Below, piece by piece: positions 15,594 through 22,454 of a stretch of 36,903 bases of DNA (position 1 is its first letter; each line of letters begins with the position of its first letter). The position numbers were made by a program, and so were the translations under genes. A model generated the notes under the pieces. The model saw nothing but the letters and a program-made list of their open reading frames with translations. It did not search any database and was not told the DNA's origin. Where the stretch lies: the IMG/VR virus record IMGVR_UViG_3300036820_000053, positions 1 through 36,903 of that record; one strand, written 5' to 3'. The DNA is from a virus.

Positions 15594-16960
15594 TAAAATC
15601 TAATCTCCGAGTTAAAATCACTGTACATATCATTTTCGTGGAAAACCTTACGCATAAGTTGATCGTGCGAAAGGAACTCATCTGGGTTACTAAACTCCCC
15701 TGTCTTCATAAATGGCGTCATAGCATACCTGAGGGCATCACAAATGTGGTCGTTCTTTTTGACCGGTTTATCTTCACCTCTATCGGCGGCCTTGCTATCC
15801 CATGCGTAGGATTGGATTTGCTCGCGCAGGACTGTGCAGCCTTTCTGAATGACTATGTTTTTGCCGCCGATAAACTTAGAACAGATCTTAATGCCAAGTA
15901 AGACATCGTTGTTCGCGTCAAGTACGGGAAGTTCCACTTGTCGCAATGCAATTTTAAGAGACGCTGCGGCAGGATCCACGTAAATTGCAGAGACGTTTTT
16001 ATATCCGATAAAATCCTTGATATCTCGCACGAGTTCTTGATCTGTTTTAGATCTTCCCTTCTTAGCTGAATCGTAGTAATATTCCGCCTCCACTCGTATT
16101 TGAGGCCATTTATTAGGGTTGACAGCACACAGCACCGCCGCCGTGGCGTTAGTAGTGCCGTAGTCAACTCCAACCACATAGTATAAAGGTGTAGGAAAGG
16201 GATTTTCATACTCGTTGTCTTTATCGTAGTTGTCATAAATTGCTCCATGCGCGAGGGCCCATTCTCCAAGTATGTAGCGATTGTACCACATTCCTGTGTA
16301 AGAGGCTTTAAGCTGTTGCTTGTATTTGTCATCGAGTGTCGGATTATCCTCCAGACAAAAGTTCCAATGGACTAAATCGAGCGCCGGATTATCGATATAG
16401 TCTTTCTTGAGCCAGTGTGCGGGGCCTTCAGGGTTGCACGTAGCTAACAGCTTCGCATTCGGGACACGTAAACGAGATTCTAACATCTTCCAGAATGGCT
16501 CCGGCAAGTTCGTGGCCTCGTCCACATAAGCTAATGCCAATGTAGATCCTTGGATCGTAGCCACAGCGCTGACATCGGGCGCCCCCACGAACCAAACATC
16601 TCTTCCATATATCCGGTTCATCTGCGCTTTCTCTGTCGGGCATGGGAACCCTAGCCTCCTGTATAAGTGTGTGAGGATATTACGTTGTATGGATGTGCGG
16701 TTAACTCCTATAATCATAGCATCGCCACCACCCTCGCTATTGCGTGGGCCGTTCTTAAGATCGTAAATAAAGCGCTCTATGCTAGCATATGTTTTACCAG
16801 ACGAAACAGCTCCTACCCATATGTTAAAGCGCTGGCAGGCCTCTGAAAAACTCTGGTTTTGTTTGGGGCTTGTGACGTTTGTTCGGCCCTTGAAGTCGGT
16901 GTGCATCGTGTTATTGCCAAGAGGGATTGGATTACGAAGGCTATCATCAAGCTCTAGCAT
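15593..16960 (-). CDS. terL: terminase large subunit (ATPase-nuclease)
   Basis: A 455-residue motor that packages DNA into the prohead. Walker A GAVSSGKT at residues 50-57, Walker B LALAYVDEA with the Asp/Glu pair at 147-148, and coupling motif LLATCNPEGP at 171-180 mark the ATPase. The nuclease domain has Asp266 in VGVDYGTT, Asp329 in YVDPAA and Asp404/Asp408 in DHICDAL, which would bind two metals. The length and motifs fit the PBSX/Terminase_3-like group. The ATG is two bases after the upstream stop. Confidence 0.95.
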   Translation of the reverse strand: MLELDDSLRNPIPLGNNTMHTDFKGRTNVTSPKQNQSFSEACQRFNIWVGAVSSGKTYASIERFIYDLKNGPRNSEGGGDAMIIGVNRTSIQRNILTHLYRRLGFPCPTEKAQMNRIYGRDVWFVGAPDVSAVATIQGSTLALAYVDEATNLPEPFWKMLESRLRVPNAKLLATCNPEGPAHWLKKDYIDNPALDLVHWNFCLEDNPTLDDKYKQQLKASYTGMWYNRYILGEWALAHGAIYDNYDKDNEYENPFPTPLYYVVGVDYGTTNATAAVLCAVNPNKWPQIRVEAEYYYDSAKKGRSKTDQELVRDIKDFIGYKNVSAIYVDPAAASLKIALRQVELPVLDANNDVLLGIKICSKFIGGKNIVIQKGCTVLREQIQSYAWDSKAADRGEDKPVKKNDHICDALRYAMTPFMKTGEFSNPDEFLSHDQLMRKVFHENDMYSDFNSEIRF

Positions 16961-16962
16961 TT

Positions 16963-17229
16963 TTATCTCACAGGAAATATTAAAGTCATCCTATAACCTA
17001 TTTCTTTGTGCCACCTAGAGATGATTTCCCCCATTTCTTGATACGATTCCAAATCGGAATTTGAATCTGACTCTAAAATTTCTAATCGCAAGCCTTCCAA
17101 GATAGTACACCACGCCAACAAATCGACTACACACCTATCCTGAGCGCCGATATAATGAAATGCGTCGCTATTATCCTGTGCTGGATTCGTTAATTTTTCA
17201 ACTTCTTCGATTTCATCATCTGTCAGCAT
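16963..17229 (-). CDS. hypothetical protein between terminase subunits (88 aa)
   Basis: An acidic 88-residue helical protein (MLTDDEIEEVEKLTNPAQDN). The ATG at 17227-17229 with AGAGG before it is preferred over an upstream in-frame TTG. It overlaps terS by 14 bases. Its place suggests a packaging accessory role, but no family is recognised. Confidence 0.75.
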   Translation of the reverse strand: MLTDDEIEEVEKLTNPAQDNSDAFHYIGAQDRCVVDLLAWCTILEGLRLEILESDSNSDLESYQEMGEIISRWHKEIGYRMTLIFPVR

Positions 17230-17617
17230 TTTTAGCCTCTGCAACTGCAAGCTTGTGTTCTAGCTCTATAATTCGATGTGATTCATCTATCTTTTCTTGA
17301 TTCGGGGCTAATGTATGAACTATATCAGGTTCTTTGAAACCTAACTTACACTTTGCAATAAAAGTTAGTAGGTTAGAGTTTCCGGGGGCTTTGTTATTGA
17401 TCGCTTTAGCATATATCATGAGGCGTATATCTGATAATACGTTCTCGTGTACTCGGCTAGCATAACTCTCAAAACCTTCTCCGAAATGTTCTTTAAATTT
17501 TGTATAAAAGTTATTGATATATATATCGAACTTTCCTGCTATCTCTTTAGCTGGACATCCGCATTCAATATATTTATGTACCATATCCCAATTAATCGGT
17601 TTAACAGGTCTTGCCAT
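17216..17617 (-). CDS. terS: terminase small subunit (putative)
   Basis: A 133-residue protein starting MARPVKPINWDMVHKYIECG. Residues about 10-40 form a helix-turn-helix (CPAKEIAGKFDIYINNFYTK), as in small terminases that recognise pac or cos DNA. The middle (IYAKAINNKAPGNSNLLTFI, then KCKLGFKEPD) is the alanine/asparagine oligomerisation pattern of the family, and the end is a charged coiled coil. It lies two genes upstream of terL. An in-frame start 24 bases upstream is possible but less typical. Confidence 0.8.
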   Translation of the reverse strand: MARPVKPINWDMVHKYIECGCPAKEIAGKFDIYINNFYTKFKEHFGEGFESYASRVHENVLSDIRLMIYAKAINNKAPGNSNLLTFIAKCKLGFKEPDIVHTLAPNQEKIDESHRIIELEHKLAVAEAKNADR

Positions 17618-17641
17618 ACTCTCACACCGGGTTAAAACCAT

Positions 17642-17671
17642 ATGCTAATCGACAAGATATATTTTTGACAA
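17642..17671 (-). promoter_or_regulatory. possible late promoter in front of terS
   Basis: On the minus strand TTGTCA (-35) is followed 18 bases later by TAGCAT (-10), within the short gap between a strong terminator and terS. The match is moderate, but the position, directly after a terminator and at the head of the packaging operon, makes a promoter here likely. Confidence 0.4.
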
Positions 17672-17673
17672 AT

Positions 17674-17702
17674 AAAAAACCTCTAGCACTTTGCTAGAGG
17701 CC
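17674..17702 (-). terminator. rho-independent terminator, minus strand
   Basis: A 9-bp perfect stem CCTCTAGCA/TGCTAGAGG with a three-base loop, followed on the minus strand by six Ts. It separates the accessory operon (last gene 17731-17973) from the packaging operon. Confidence 0.85.
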
Positions 17703-17730
17703 AGCATCGCATGTGATTAGTGCGCATACT

Positions 17731-17973
17731 TCAAAAATGGAATATTACACCTTCGTCTGTATGTTCTATTACAATGTTATCTTCACATTGGTTCATTAAA
17801 TTATTATTTTGATCATATTCGGCTTTTAAATCTATTGCATCATCTGAATATGGGTAGTGCTCGTCACAGTATGACGGCGAAGCTGCGTCTTGCGATATCC
17901 ACTTAGCCTTTCTGTCACATCTAGAGCACTTATCGAACATCTTCAAAAATTGTTCAAGTGTCAGCCAAACCAT
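17731..17973 (-). CDS. small zinc-finger-like protein (80 aa)
   Basis: An 80-residue protein with CSRCDRKAKW at about residues 16-25 and a downstream CDEHYPYSD, giving a C-x2-C...C-x2-H zinc pattern, then an acidic C-terminal half. The ATG with AGGTGA seven bases before it is preferred over a GTG nine bases upstream. It is the last gene before the terminator. Function unknown. Confidence 0.75.
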   Translation of the reverse strand: MVWLTLEQFLKMFDKCSRCDRKAKWISQDAASPSYCDEHYPYSDDAIDLKAEYDQNNNLMNQCEDNIVIEHTDEGVIFHF

Positions 17974-18006
17974 TTTTATCACCTAAATGCAATGAAATAT
18001 TTTTAA

Positions 18007-18147
18007 TCAAATTAATTCCATCATAGCCATGAGCATAAATACTATTACAATAACGTTAACCCAAATCGCTATTGAGGGGAATCCCAGTACCATGCACGCG
18101 CAGCTGAAAGCGATGCAGAGGGAAATATATCTACTGATTTGTTTCAT
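18007..18147 (-). CDS. small membrane protein, holin candidate (46 aa)
   Basis: A 46-residue frame that starts inside the 3' end of the resolvase gene (17-base overlap). Residues about 5-22 (SRYISLCIAFSCACMVLG) and 25-44 (SIAIWVNVIVIVFMLMAMME) are two hydrophobic segments separated by a short turn, so a hairpin membrane topology is likely. Small class II holins have this shape, but no endolysin is adjacent. Codon continuity and tight overlap support it; the holin role is only a suggestion. Confidence 0.5.
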   Translation of the reverse strand: MKQISRYISLCIAFSCACMVLGFPSIAIWVNVIVIVFMLMAMMELI

Positions 18148-18718
18148 GCTGTTGTTGTTGCTGTTCGATGCGTTTAAGATAGTCATAGAGAGTTGGCAAG
18201 CTAATATTTAGATCCATCGCGATCTTGCTCTTTGTGTCACGAGTTTGCATAGCTGTCTTTATTTTTTCAACAATTTCGGGCGTGTATTTTGAATGCCCCC
18301 CTAGATACTTGCCCTGCTTCTTGGCTATGAGTATGCCTTCCATCTGCCGCTCTTTTATGAGGGAGTGCTCGAACTCGGCTATCGCACCCATTATCATGAG
18401 CATGAGATTAGACATGGGGGACTGCTTGCCGTCAAACGTCAGGTTCTGCTGTACGATTTTCAGGCTTGCGCGCTTAGACACTATGATGTCTACAAGCTTC
18501 AGCAAGTCCCTTGTATTGCGTGCCATCCTGTCCATTGCGTGCACATATACAACGTCATCGTCGCGTATGTAGTCTAGCATTGCTTGCAGCTGGGGTCGCT
18601 TTATCGTCGTGCCTGATGCGTACTCGATAAATTTCTTGTCTAGCTGTATACCTTCGAGCTGCCGCTCGGGGTTTTGGTCTACGGTGCTTACTCTTATGTA
18701 GCCGATGCGCTTACTCAT
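18131..18718 (-). CDS. serine recombinase, resolvase/invertase family (195 aa)
   Basis: A 195-residue protein of usual resolvase/invertase size. The N-terminal catalytic domain has YIRVSTVDQN with nucleophile Ser11, conserved Arg64 and Arg67 in MDRMARN, and the helix E region GAIAEFEHSLIKERQMEGI. The C-terminal Hin-type helix-turn-helix is KSKIAMDLNISLPTLYDYLK (about 163-182), ending in polyGln. It would cut and rejoin DNA at short crossover sites, as in multimer resolution or segment inversion. I found no paired crossover sites flanking an obvious invertible segment. Confidence 0.9.
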   Translation of the reverse strand: MSKRIGYIRVSTVDQNPERQLEGIQLDKKFIEYASGTTIKRPQLQAMLDYIRDDDVVYVHAMDRMARNTRDLLKLVDIIVSKRASLKIVQQNLTFDGKQSPMSNLMLMIMGAIAEFEHSLIKERQMEGILIAKKQGKYLGGHSKYTPEIVEKIKTAMQTRDTKSKIAMDLNISLPTLYDYLKRIEQQQQQHETNQ

Positions 18719-18773
18719 TCTGATGTACCATTAAAATAAATATTCCCACGAAAACAATAAAATATACTGCCAT
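18711..18773 (-). CDS. possible 20-residue hydrophobic peptide ahead of the resolvase
   Basis: A short frame of 20 residues (MAVYFIVFVGIFILMVHQNE), nearly all hydrophobic, whose stop overlaps the resolvase start by eight bases. It could be a leader peptide coupling translation or a tiny membrane peptide. Evidence is limited to composition and overlap. Confidence 0.3.
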   Translation of the reverse strand: MAVYFIVFVGIFILMVHQNE

Positions 18774-18779
18774 TGATTC

Positions 18780-18959
18780 CTACCTTTTGTAACTCTCTAT
18801 GTCTTTTTCTATTTCTTCAACTCTTTTCTTTAATTCAACAAGCTGCAACTCTGCTTCAAGTAAATGTTTATCTCTCATCTCTTTTAAAATACTTTCTTGC
18901 ATTTTATGATTTTTTGCTCTGTTCTTGCTCTTGTAGTATTTGCGCAGGTATTCTTCCAT
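18780..18959 (-). CDS. small coiled-coil protein (59 aa)
   Basis: A 59-residue, highly charged helical protein: a basic start (EEYLRKYYKSKNRAKNHK) then heptad-like LLEAELQLVELKKRVEEIEK. It lies between the structured RNA and the resolvase. No family recognised; codon use and length are consistent with a real phage gene. Confidence 0.6.
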   Translation of the reverse strand: MEEYLRKYYKSKNRAKNHKMQESILKEMRDKHLLEAELQLVELKKRVEEIEKDIESYKR

Positions 18960-18970
18960 GATCGCCTTAT

Positions 18971-19084
18971 AAAAAAAACACTAGCCATCAACCTGAGTTT
19001 ATACGAATTGCCATCGGGACATCGTCCCATTAGGTCAGGACTGCTTTTTATCGTCAAAAGCAATTAGAAAACGCAGCTAGTGTT
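18971..19084 (-). ncRNA. candidate structured RNA ending in a U-tract
   Basis: On the minus strand AACACTAGC (19076-19084) pairs over nine bases with GCTAGTGTT (18977-18985), which is followed by a T-run. Inside lie hairpins TGCTTTT/AAAAGCA (19042-19062) and GGGAC-GAT-GTCCC (19016-19028), plus two crossing pairings: CCTGA (19035-19039) with TCAGG (18992-18996), and AATTGC (19060-19065) with GCAATT (19006-19011). These would form a pseudoknot. It fills the 165-base gap after the 75-residue gene. It may be a stand-alone RNA or an elaborate terminator. Confidence 0.6.
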
Positions 19085-19124
19085 AAAGTCAAATCATAGA
19101 CGATATCTTATATTTCGTCAAGCG

Positions 19125-19352
19125 TTATCGTTCGGCCCTGATTTTACACTTGATTTTTTGAGGCTGATTTTTGAGGGGGAGTACCCTATTTTTACTCAAG
19201 AAGTTCTCTGTGAATTCTTTCACTTGTCGATGAAATTCCATTGAGCAATTTCGGCATATGTTTACTTCGATAAATTCAACGTTCAAATAAGGGACAAGAT
19301 AGAGTTTCTCGTATTCTTCTTCGCATCTGTAGCATTTTTCCCATTTTTTCAT
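19125..19352 (-). CDS. small zinc-motif protein (75 aa)
   Basis: A 75-residue protein with CYRC at about residues 7-10 and CRNC at about 34-37, a two-knuckle zinc-binding layout, then a basic tail. The start at MKKWEK is chosen because AGGATG lies nine bases upstream; an in-frame ATG 12 bases earlier is possible. Its stop precedes the structured RNA. Function unknown. Confidence 0.7.
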   Translation of the reverse strand: MKKWEKCYRCEEEYEKLYLVPYLNVEFIEVNICRNCSMEFHRQVKEFTENFLSKNRVLPLKNQPQKIKCKIRAER

Positions 19353-19371
19353 TTTTGTTAGCATCCTGTTT

Positions 19372-19650
19372 TCATATCAGGAAGATTCTGGGAACGACAA
19401 AGTTTCGTTTCTGCATTTGTCCTCTAAGTTGATTTGCCCTTTTCATGTAAGCATTCATGTCTTTACGCGGTATTTTTGGATAAGTGACGGGATCTTTCGC
19501 CCAGTGCGTGACATTATGTAGATTCCTGTCCCACCAATACCATTTTTTTCGGTAATATTTGGCTTCTACTATTCTCTTTCCATTTTTGACATATACAGTG
19601 AACTCTGGGATTGGGAGTTCATCGTCTACGCTTATCCAATCAAGTTGCAT
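19372..19650 (-). CDS. DUF551-like protein (92 aa)
   Basis: A 92-residue protein beginning MQLDWISVDDELPIPEFTVY, then a G-K-R..AKYYRKKWYWWD stretch and VTHWAKDP. The W-I-S-V-x-D-x-L-P start and the later V-T-H-W are the signature of the DUF551 family, common in phages and of unknown function. The ATG is preferred over a GTG six bases upstream. Confidence 0.72.
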   Translation of the reverse strand: MQLDWISVDDELPIPEFTVYVKNGKRIVEAKYYRKKWYWWDRNLHNVTHWAKDPVTYPKIPRKDMNAYMKRANQLRGQMQKRNFVVPRIFLI

Positions 19651-19665
19651 TAACACATCCTATTT

Positions 19666-19887
19666 TTATAGCTGTTTGTCATTAGAGTCCGCAATAATGA
19701 CGGCAACTTTCGGATTAAGAATGCCAAACCACGCTTGCACTTTGTCTTTCTGTCCCCAGCAGCGCCAATAGTGTTCCGAATTCTTACGCCACCAATAACA
19801 GGGAATAATGATATCAAAATATTTATAGAAAGGCCATATACCTTTTCTGATGCAATATAGGCCTTTCTCGTTAGTCATTACTTTCAT
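19666..19887 (-). CDS. hypothetical aromatic-rich small protein (73 aa)
   Basis: A 73-residue protein with many Trp/Tyr/Phe (GIWPFYKYFDIIIPCYWWRK), possibly peripheral to membrane or a compact beta fold. It overlaps the upstream gene by about 17 bases. The ATG at 19887 is preferred because GGGGGA lies at proper distance; 19893 is the alternative. No family recognised. Confidence 0.65.
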   Translation of the reverse strand: MKVMTNEKGLYCIRKGIWPFYKYFDIIIPCYWWRKNSEHYWRCWGQKDKVQAWFGILNPKVAVIIADSNDKQL

Positions 19888-20143
19888 TGTCATCTTCCCC
19901 CATACAGACGCATGCGACTTTTTCGTTGGAGCAAGTTTGGCATACTTCTATATGTATTGGAGTTTCTGTGACGATTATTCGAGCGCGGAGTTTATAGGGT
20001 CTTTGAGTTGGCCACGGGAAGCGGTCAAACGTCATATCAAAAGTGGAGCCGTTAAAATTGTCTTCGAACTCGGAATCTTTGATACCCATGTCAATCTGTC
20101 GGGAGATACCCTTCAGAATCTGTGCGACTTCTTCTCTGTCCAT
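19871..20143 (-). CDS. hypothetical protein with C-terminal Cys cluster (90 aa)
   Basis: A 90-residue protein starting MDREEVAQILKGISRQIDMG, with a beta-rich middle (PYKLRARIIVTETPIHIEV) and CQTCSNEKVACVC near the end, a likely zinc knuckle, then an acidic tail. GGAG lies six bases before the ATG and overlaps the upstream stop. Function unknown. Confidence 0.72.
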   Translation of the reverse strand: MDREEVAQILKGISRQIDMGIKDSEFEDNFNGSTFDMTFDRFPWPTQRPYKLRARIIVTETPIHIEVCQTCSNEKVACVCMGEDDNESND

Positions 20144-20145
20144 GA

Positions 20146-20373
20146 TTAGCTCCAATCGTGAGCAATACCGCTCATCGCACGATGTATCAAATTCATTAAT
20201 GATGCATCTTTCTTTTGTTTGTCCGACAATGGTTTAGGATGGCATTTTGGGCAAAGTTGGACACCTTCAAACGAGTGAAGAACTTCGCATTCATTGAAAT
20301 TGTAAAAGCATTTTGAACAAAAATATTCGTTCACTTTTTCTTTGCAGTAAGGACACTGGCAATCTTCTCTCAT
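20146..20373 (-). CDS. zinc-ribbon protein (75 aa)
   Basis: A 75-residue protein with CPYC at about 7-10, CSKC at about 19-22 and CPKC at about 41-44: three CxxC pairs, with another Cys near 29, so one or two zinc sites. It lies between the frameshifted gene and the next small gene. Function unknown. Confidence 0.78.
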   Translation of the reverse strand: MREDCQCPYCKEKVNEYFCSKCFYNFNECEVLHSFEGVQLCPKCHPKPLSDKQKKDASLMNLIHRAMSGIAHDWS

Positions 20374-20378
20374 TTATT

Positions 20379-20571
20379 TTACCATCTCCCATGTGGAAGT
20401 TCAGAAAGTGCTTGGGCAAGAATGGGTACGTTCCGGTTCATGCGTCTCAGGATCTCTGCACAAATCGGGCCGAATCTGACCATATCAAAGTGTTCATTGT
20501 GATCCAGAAGCTCTATCAATTCAGCATTTGAATACTCTTTTCAGCGACTTTATCTTTTCGTTTCCGTGCAT
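20379..20571 (-). pseudogene. small gene broken by a frameshift at an AAAA run
   Basis: A strong GGAGGT ribosome site leads to MHGNEKIKSLKR, but this frame stops after 16 codons. One frame over, after a CTGAAAAGAG stretch, an open frame of 52 codons continues with clear coding character (EYSNAELIELLDHNEHFDMV, then PICAEILRRMNRNVPILAQA). Removing one A from AAAA joins the two into one 63-residue protein. It may be a real mutation, programmed frameshifting, or a consensus error. Confidence 0.55.
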
Positions 20572-20618
20572 CTTACCTCCAAAAAAGCATACCATACTTA
20601 ATTTGTGAAAATAAGACC

Positions 20619-20643
20619 AGCTATCCGGAATTTCCGGATAGCT
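20619..20643. repeat. 25-base near-perfect palindrome
   Basis: AGCTATCCGGAA-T-TTCCGGATAGCT has 12-base arms around one base. It lies between the 59-residue gene (stop at 20653) and the frameshifted gene on the minus strand. The minus-strand sequence after it (GGTCTTATTTTC) is a poor U-tract, so it may be a weak terminator, an operator or a processing site. Confidence 0.6.
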
Positions 20644-20652
20644 GTGATTGAC

Positions 20653-20832
20653 TTAGAAATCGTATATCGACATGCCTAGACAATCCATGCATCGCCCGCA
20701 CTCTCGGCAATGTGTTCCATAAATATTTTCGGAGTCTATGTCTGGATATTCAATCTCATCGCAAGGATAGTTTTCTATTTCGTCTGCATAAATTGTGTAG
20801 CTTATCTCTTGAGCTCTTTCCATGATGTTCAT
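20653..20832 (-). CDS. acidic small protein with a Cys cluster (59 aa)
   Basis: A 59-residue acidic protein (NYPCDEIEYPDIDSENIYGT in the middle) ending with HCRECGRCMDC, a dense CxxCxxCxxC cluster that could bind zinc or an iron-sulphur centre. AGGTG lies five bases before the ATG, with a CAA-rich leader upstream. It is the first gene of the accessory minus-strand operon. Confidence 0.65.
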   Translation of the reverse strand: MNIMERAQEISYTIYADEIENYPCDEIEYPDIDSENIYGTHCRECGRCMDCLGMSIYDF

Positions 20833-20872
20833 ATTGCACCTGTTTGTTGTTGTTGCTGTTGTTAAAGGCAGG

Positions 20873-20885
20873 GGACAAATTGTCC
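20873..20885. promoter_or_regulatory. palindromic operator-like site 1
   Basis: GGACAA-A-TTGTCC is a perfect 13-base palindrome in the divergent region between the minus-strand accessory operon and the plus-strand 51-residue gene. It lies downstream of the predicted minus promoter, where a repressor would block transcription. Confidence 0.4.
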
Positions 20886-20914
20886 ACTTGCTTAATTTTT
20901 ACTGGACGCTATTT

Positions 20915-20954
20915 GTTATGCTTTAATCATAACTTATTGCTTATTTATACACAA
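20915..20954 (-). promoter_or_regulatory. minus-strand promoter overlapping an inverted repeat
   Basis: On the minus strand TTGTGT and TATGAT are separated by 17 bases (20949-20954 and 20926-20931). The -10 hexamer is embedded in GTTATG-cattaaag-CATAAC-type dyad symmetry at 20915-20933, so a dimeric repressor could cover it. It would drive the accessory operon starting at 20832. Confidence 0.5.
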
Positions 20955-21014
20955 CCCCTTAATCAAAAATAATCGCATTTCTCTAAAAATTCAGGAAGTG
21001 TTAAAAATAACATT

Positions 21015-21170
21015 ATGGGTAAAAAATACAGAGATCACCCTGACGAAAGGGCTAAAAGATCAAATGCAAATTGGCTGAAGGACAAGCCGAAGCAGAAGCC
21101 TGCGAATGATCATCCGTGGAAGGGGCCATGTATACGTAAGAGAGACACGACTTTTGAGTGTTTGGAATAA
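21015..21170 (+). CDS. small basic protein (51 aa), plus strand
   Basis: A 51-residue basic protein (MGKKYRDHPDERAKRSNANW, then LKDKPKQKPANDHPWKGPCI). Composition is clearly coding-like. The ribosome site is weak (AGGA about 17 bases upstream). Its last 119 bases are antisense to the 3' end of the homing-endonuclease-like gene, which suggests that gene ran into it after insertion or lost its own stop. Function unknown. Confidence 0.55.
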   Translation: MGKKYRDHPDERAKRSNANWLKDKPKQKPANDHPWKGPCIRKRDTTFECLE

Positions 21171-22236
21171 ATTTACAGCTAAAACACCTCTTTTGTCTTG
21201 AACTCACGGGAATATATTGTTGATTGCAGATCAAACAATTTTTTAAAGAATATTTTCGCCTCTTGCATCCATGATCAATTTCGACTCCCATTTTTTTTAA
21301 TCGCTTAGAAATTGTCTCATAAGTGGCTCCAGCGTGCTTTGCAATATCAGCTAAGGTTAATCCAGATTCGTAAAGGTTTTTTATTTCATCTTCAGGCAAC
21401 TTTTTTTTCCCAGAATCTCTATGTTTTTTTCTGAAAACAGATTCCTCATCTCCCCATCCCTTTTTAAGCCTGTCTAATATCGTATGATGAGAAGTTCCAG
21501 AAATTTCGCTCCACTCAAAAACATTTTTAGTTTCTCCTTTTATTGTAATTTTTTTTGCTAGCATCCTTCTTTGGTGTTCTTTGTGAGCAATAGCCTCACA
21601 ATTTTCTGGAGAAAATACAGTACACCCATCTTTTAAATAAATGATTCTATTTGATGAAACATTATTTTTTATACACCAATCATAAAAGTCTTTTGCTCCA
21701 TTTCTCCATAAATCACATACAATTACCCCTCTTCCTCCATATCTATGATAAGTTGGGTGTTCTGGATTGTAACAAGCCTGTAGTATCGTAGATCTCATGA
21801 TGTATATGCGAGTTTCAGAAGTCCCATGCATAGGCGGATAAAGTGTGGTATTAGCCCTGATTGACTTTTCTTTGCGACCCAAACACCCACAACTTAATGA
21901 TCTTCCTCTTCTGCCAAGAGCATACGTGGAGACTAACCCTTCATTCCCGCATTCACAAACGACTCTCCAAACTGTTTTACCGAGAGAATTTATACATCTT
22001 CCCAAGACAGACCAGCGTCCAAATTTTTTACCTGTTAAGTCAATACCCCGACGTCTCTCCAAAACGCATTCTTTGCATTCAAACGTGTCGCCTCTTTTAA
22101 AAGAGGCGTTTTGGCAAATAAACCTTCTTCCACAATCGCAGAGGCATTCCCATTTTGCCACTGGTTTTCTTTGGACAGAACGAAGAACGTTAATGCGTCC
22201 TATGCGCTTGCCAGTATAATCTGTATATTTTGCCAT
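21052..22236 (-). CDS. putative homing endonuclease-like protein with YGGRGI motif (394 aa)
   Basis: Residues about 5-55 and 65-125 are two similar modules: a TGK+.GR..VL start and paired C-x-C-G cysteines (CLCDCGRRF, CECGNEG, SCGC). Residues about 140-190 carry HGTSETRIYIMRSTILQACY and YHRYGGRGVIVCDLW, the core of a phage homing-type nuclease family. Next come a NUMOD-like segment (VFEWSEISGTSHHTILDRLK), a helix-turn-helix (LTLADIAKHAGATYETISKR) and a Cys finger. The last 28 residues look unlike the rest and are antisense to the 51-residue gene. It overlaps the upstream gene by TAATG. Confidence 0.75.
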   Translation of the reverse strand: MAKYTDYTGKRIGRINVLRSVQRKPVAKWECLCDCGRRFICQNASFKRGDTFECKECVLERRRGIDLTGKKFGRWSVLGRCINSLGKTVWRVVCECGNEGLVSTYALGRRGRSLSCGCLGRKEKSIRANTTLYPPMHGTSETRIYIMRSTILQACYNPEHPTYHRYGGRGVIVCDLWRNGAKDFYDWCIKNNVSSNRIIYLKDGCTVFSPENCEAIAHKEHQRRMLAKKITIKGETKNVFEWSEISGTSHHTILDRLKKGWGDEESVFRKKHRDSGKKKLPEDEIKNLYESGLTLADIAKHAGATYETISKRLKKMGVEIDHGCKRRKYSLKNCLICNQQYIPVSSRQKRCFSCKFIPNTQKSCLSYVYMAPSTDDHSQASASACPSANLHLIF

Positions 22237-22448
22237 TATTTTTTAGGTTTACCCGCCTCTGATAGACCTATCGCAATCGCCTGTTTCTTGTTCTTGGCTC
22301 TATGTCCAGAGCCACTATTAAGTGTTCCGCGGTTATATTCCTTCATCACGGCCTTTACTCTGTCTTTCGGCGGTAGAGCTTTACGTTTCTTAGCACCTGC
22401 GCCTAGTTTATCAGGGTGTTGCATGGCTTTCTTTATTGCGTTTGACAT
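22236..22448 (-). CDS. DUF6496-like small basic protein (70 aa)
   Basis: A 70-residue Lys-rich protein. The C-terminal half shows the family pattern: VKAVMKEYNRGTLNSGSGHR, then KNKKQAIAIGLSEAGK. Members are frequent in phages and plasmids and have no known function. GAGGACCC precedes the ATG. It lies between the ParB-like gene and the homing-endonuclease-like gene. Confidence 0.72.
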   Translation of the reverse strand: MSNAIKKAMQHPDKLGAGAKKRKALPPKDRVKAVMKEYNRGTLNSGSGHRAKNKKQAIAIGLSEAGKPKK

Positions 22449-22454
22449 GGGTCC

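Noticed and set aside
18029-18211. 60-codon plus-strand frame with a hydrophobic end
   Set aside because: It is antisense to the resolvase end and the 46-residue membrane gene, which has better start and overlap context.
21845-22219. 124-codon plus-strand frame
   Set aside because: It lies wholly antisense to the Cys modules of the homing-type gene and has no ribosome site or recognisable pattern.
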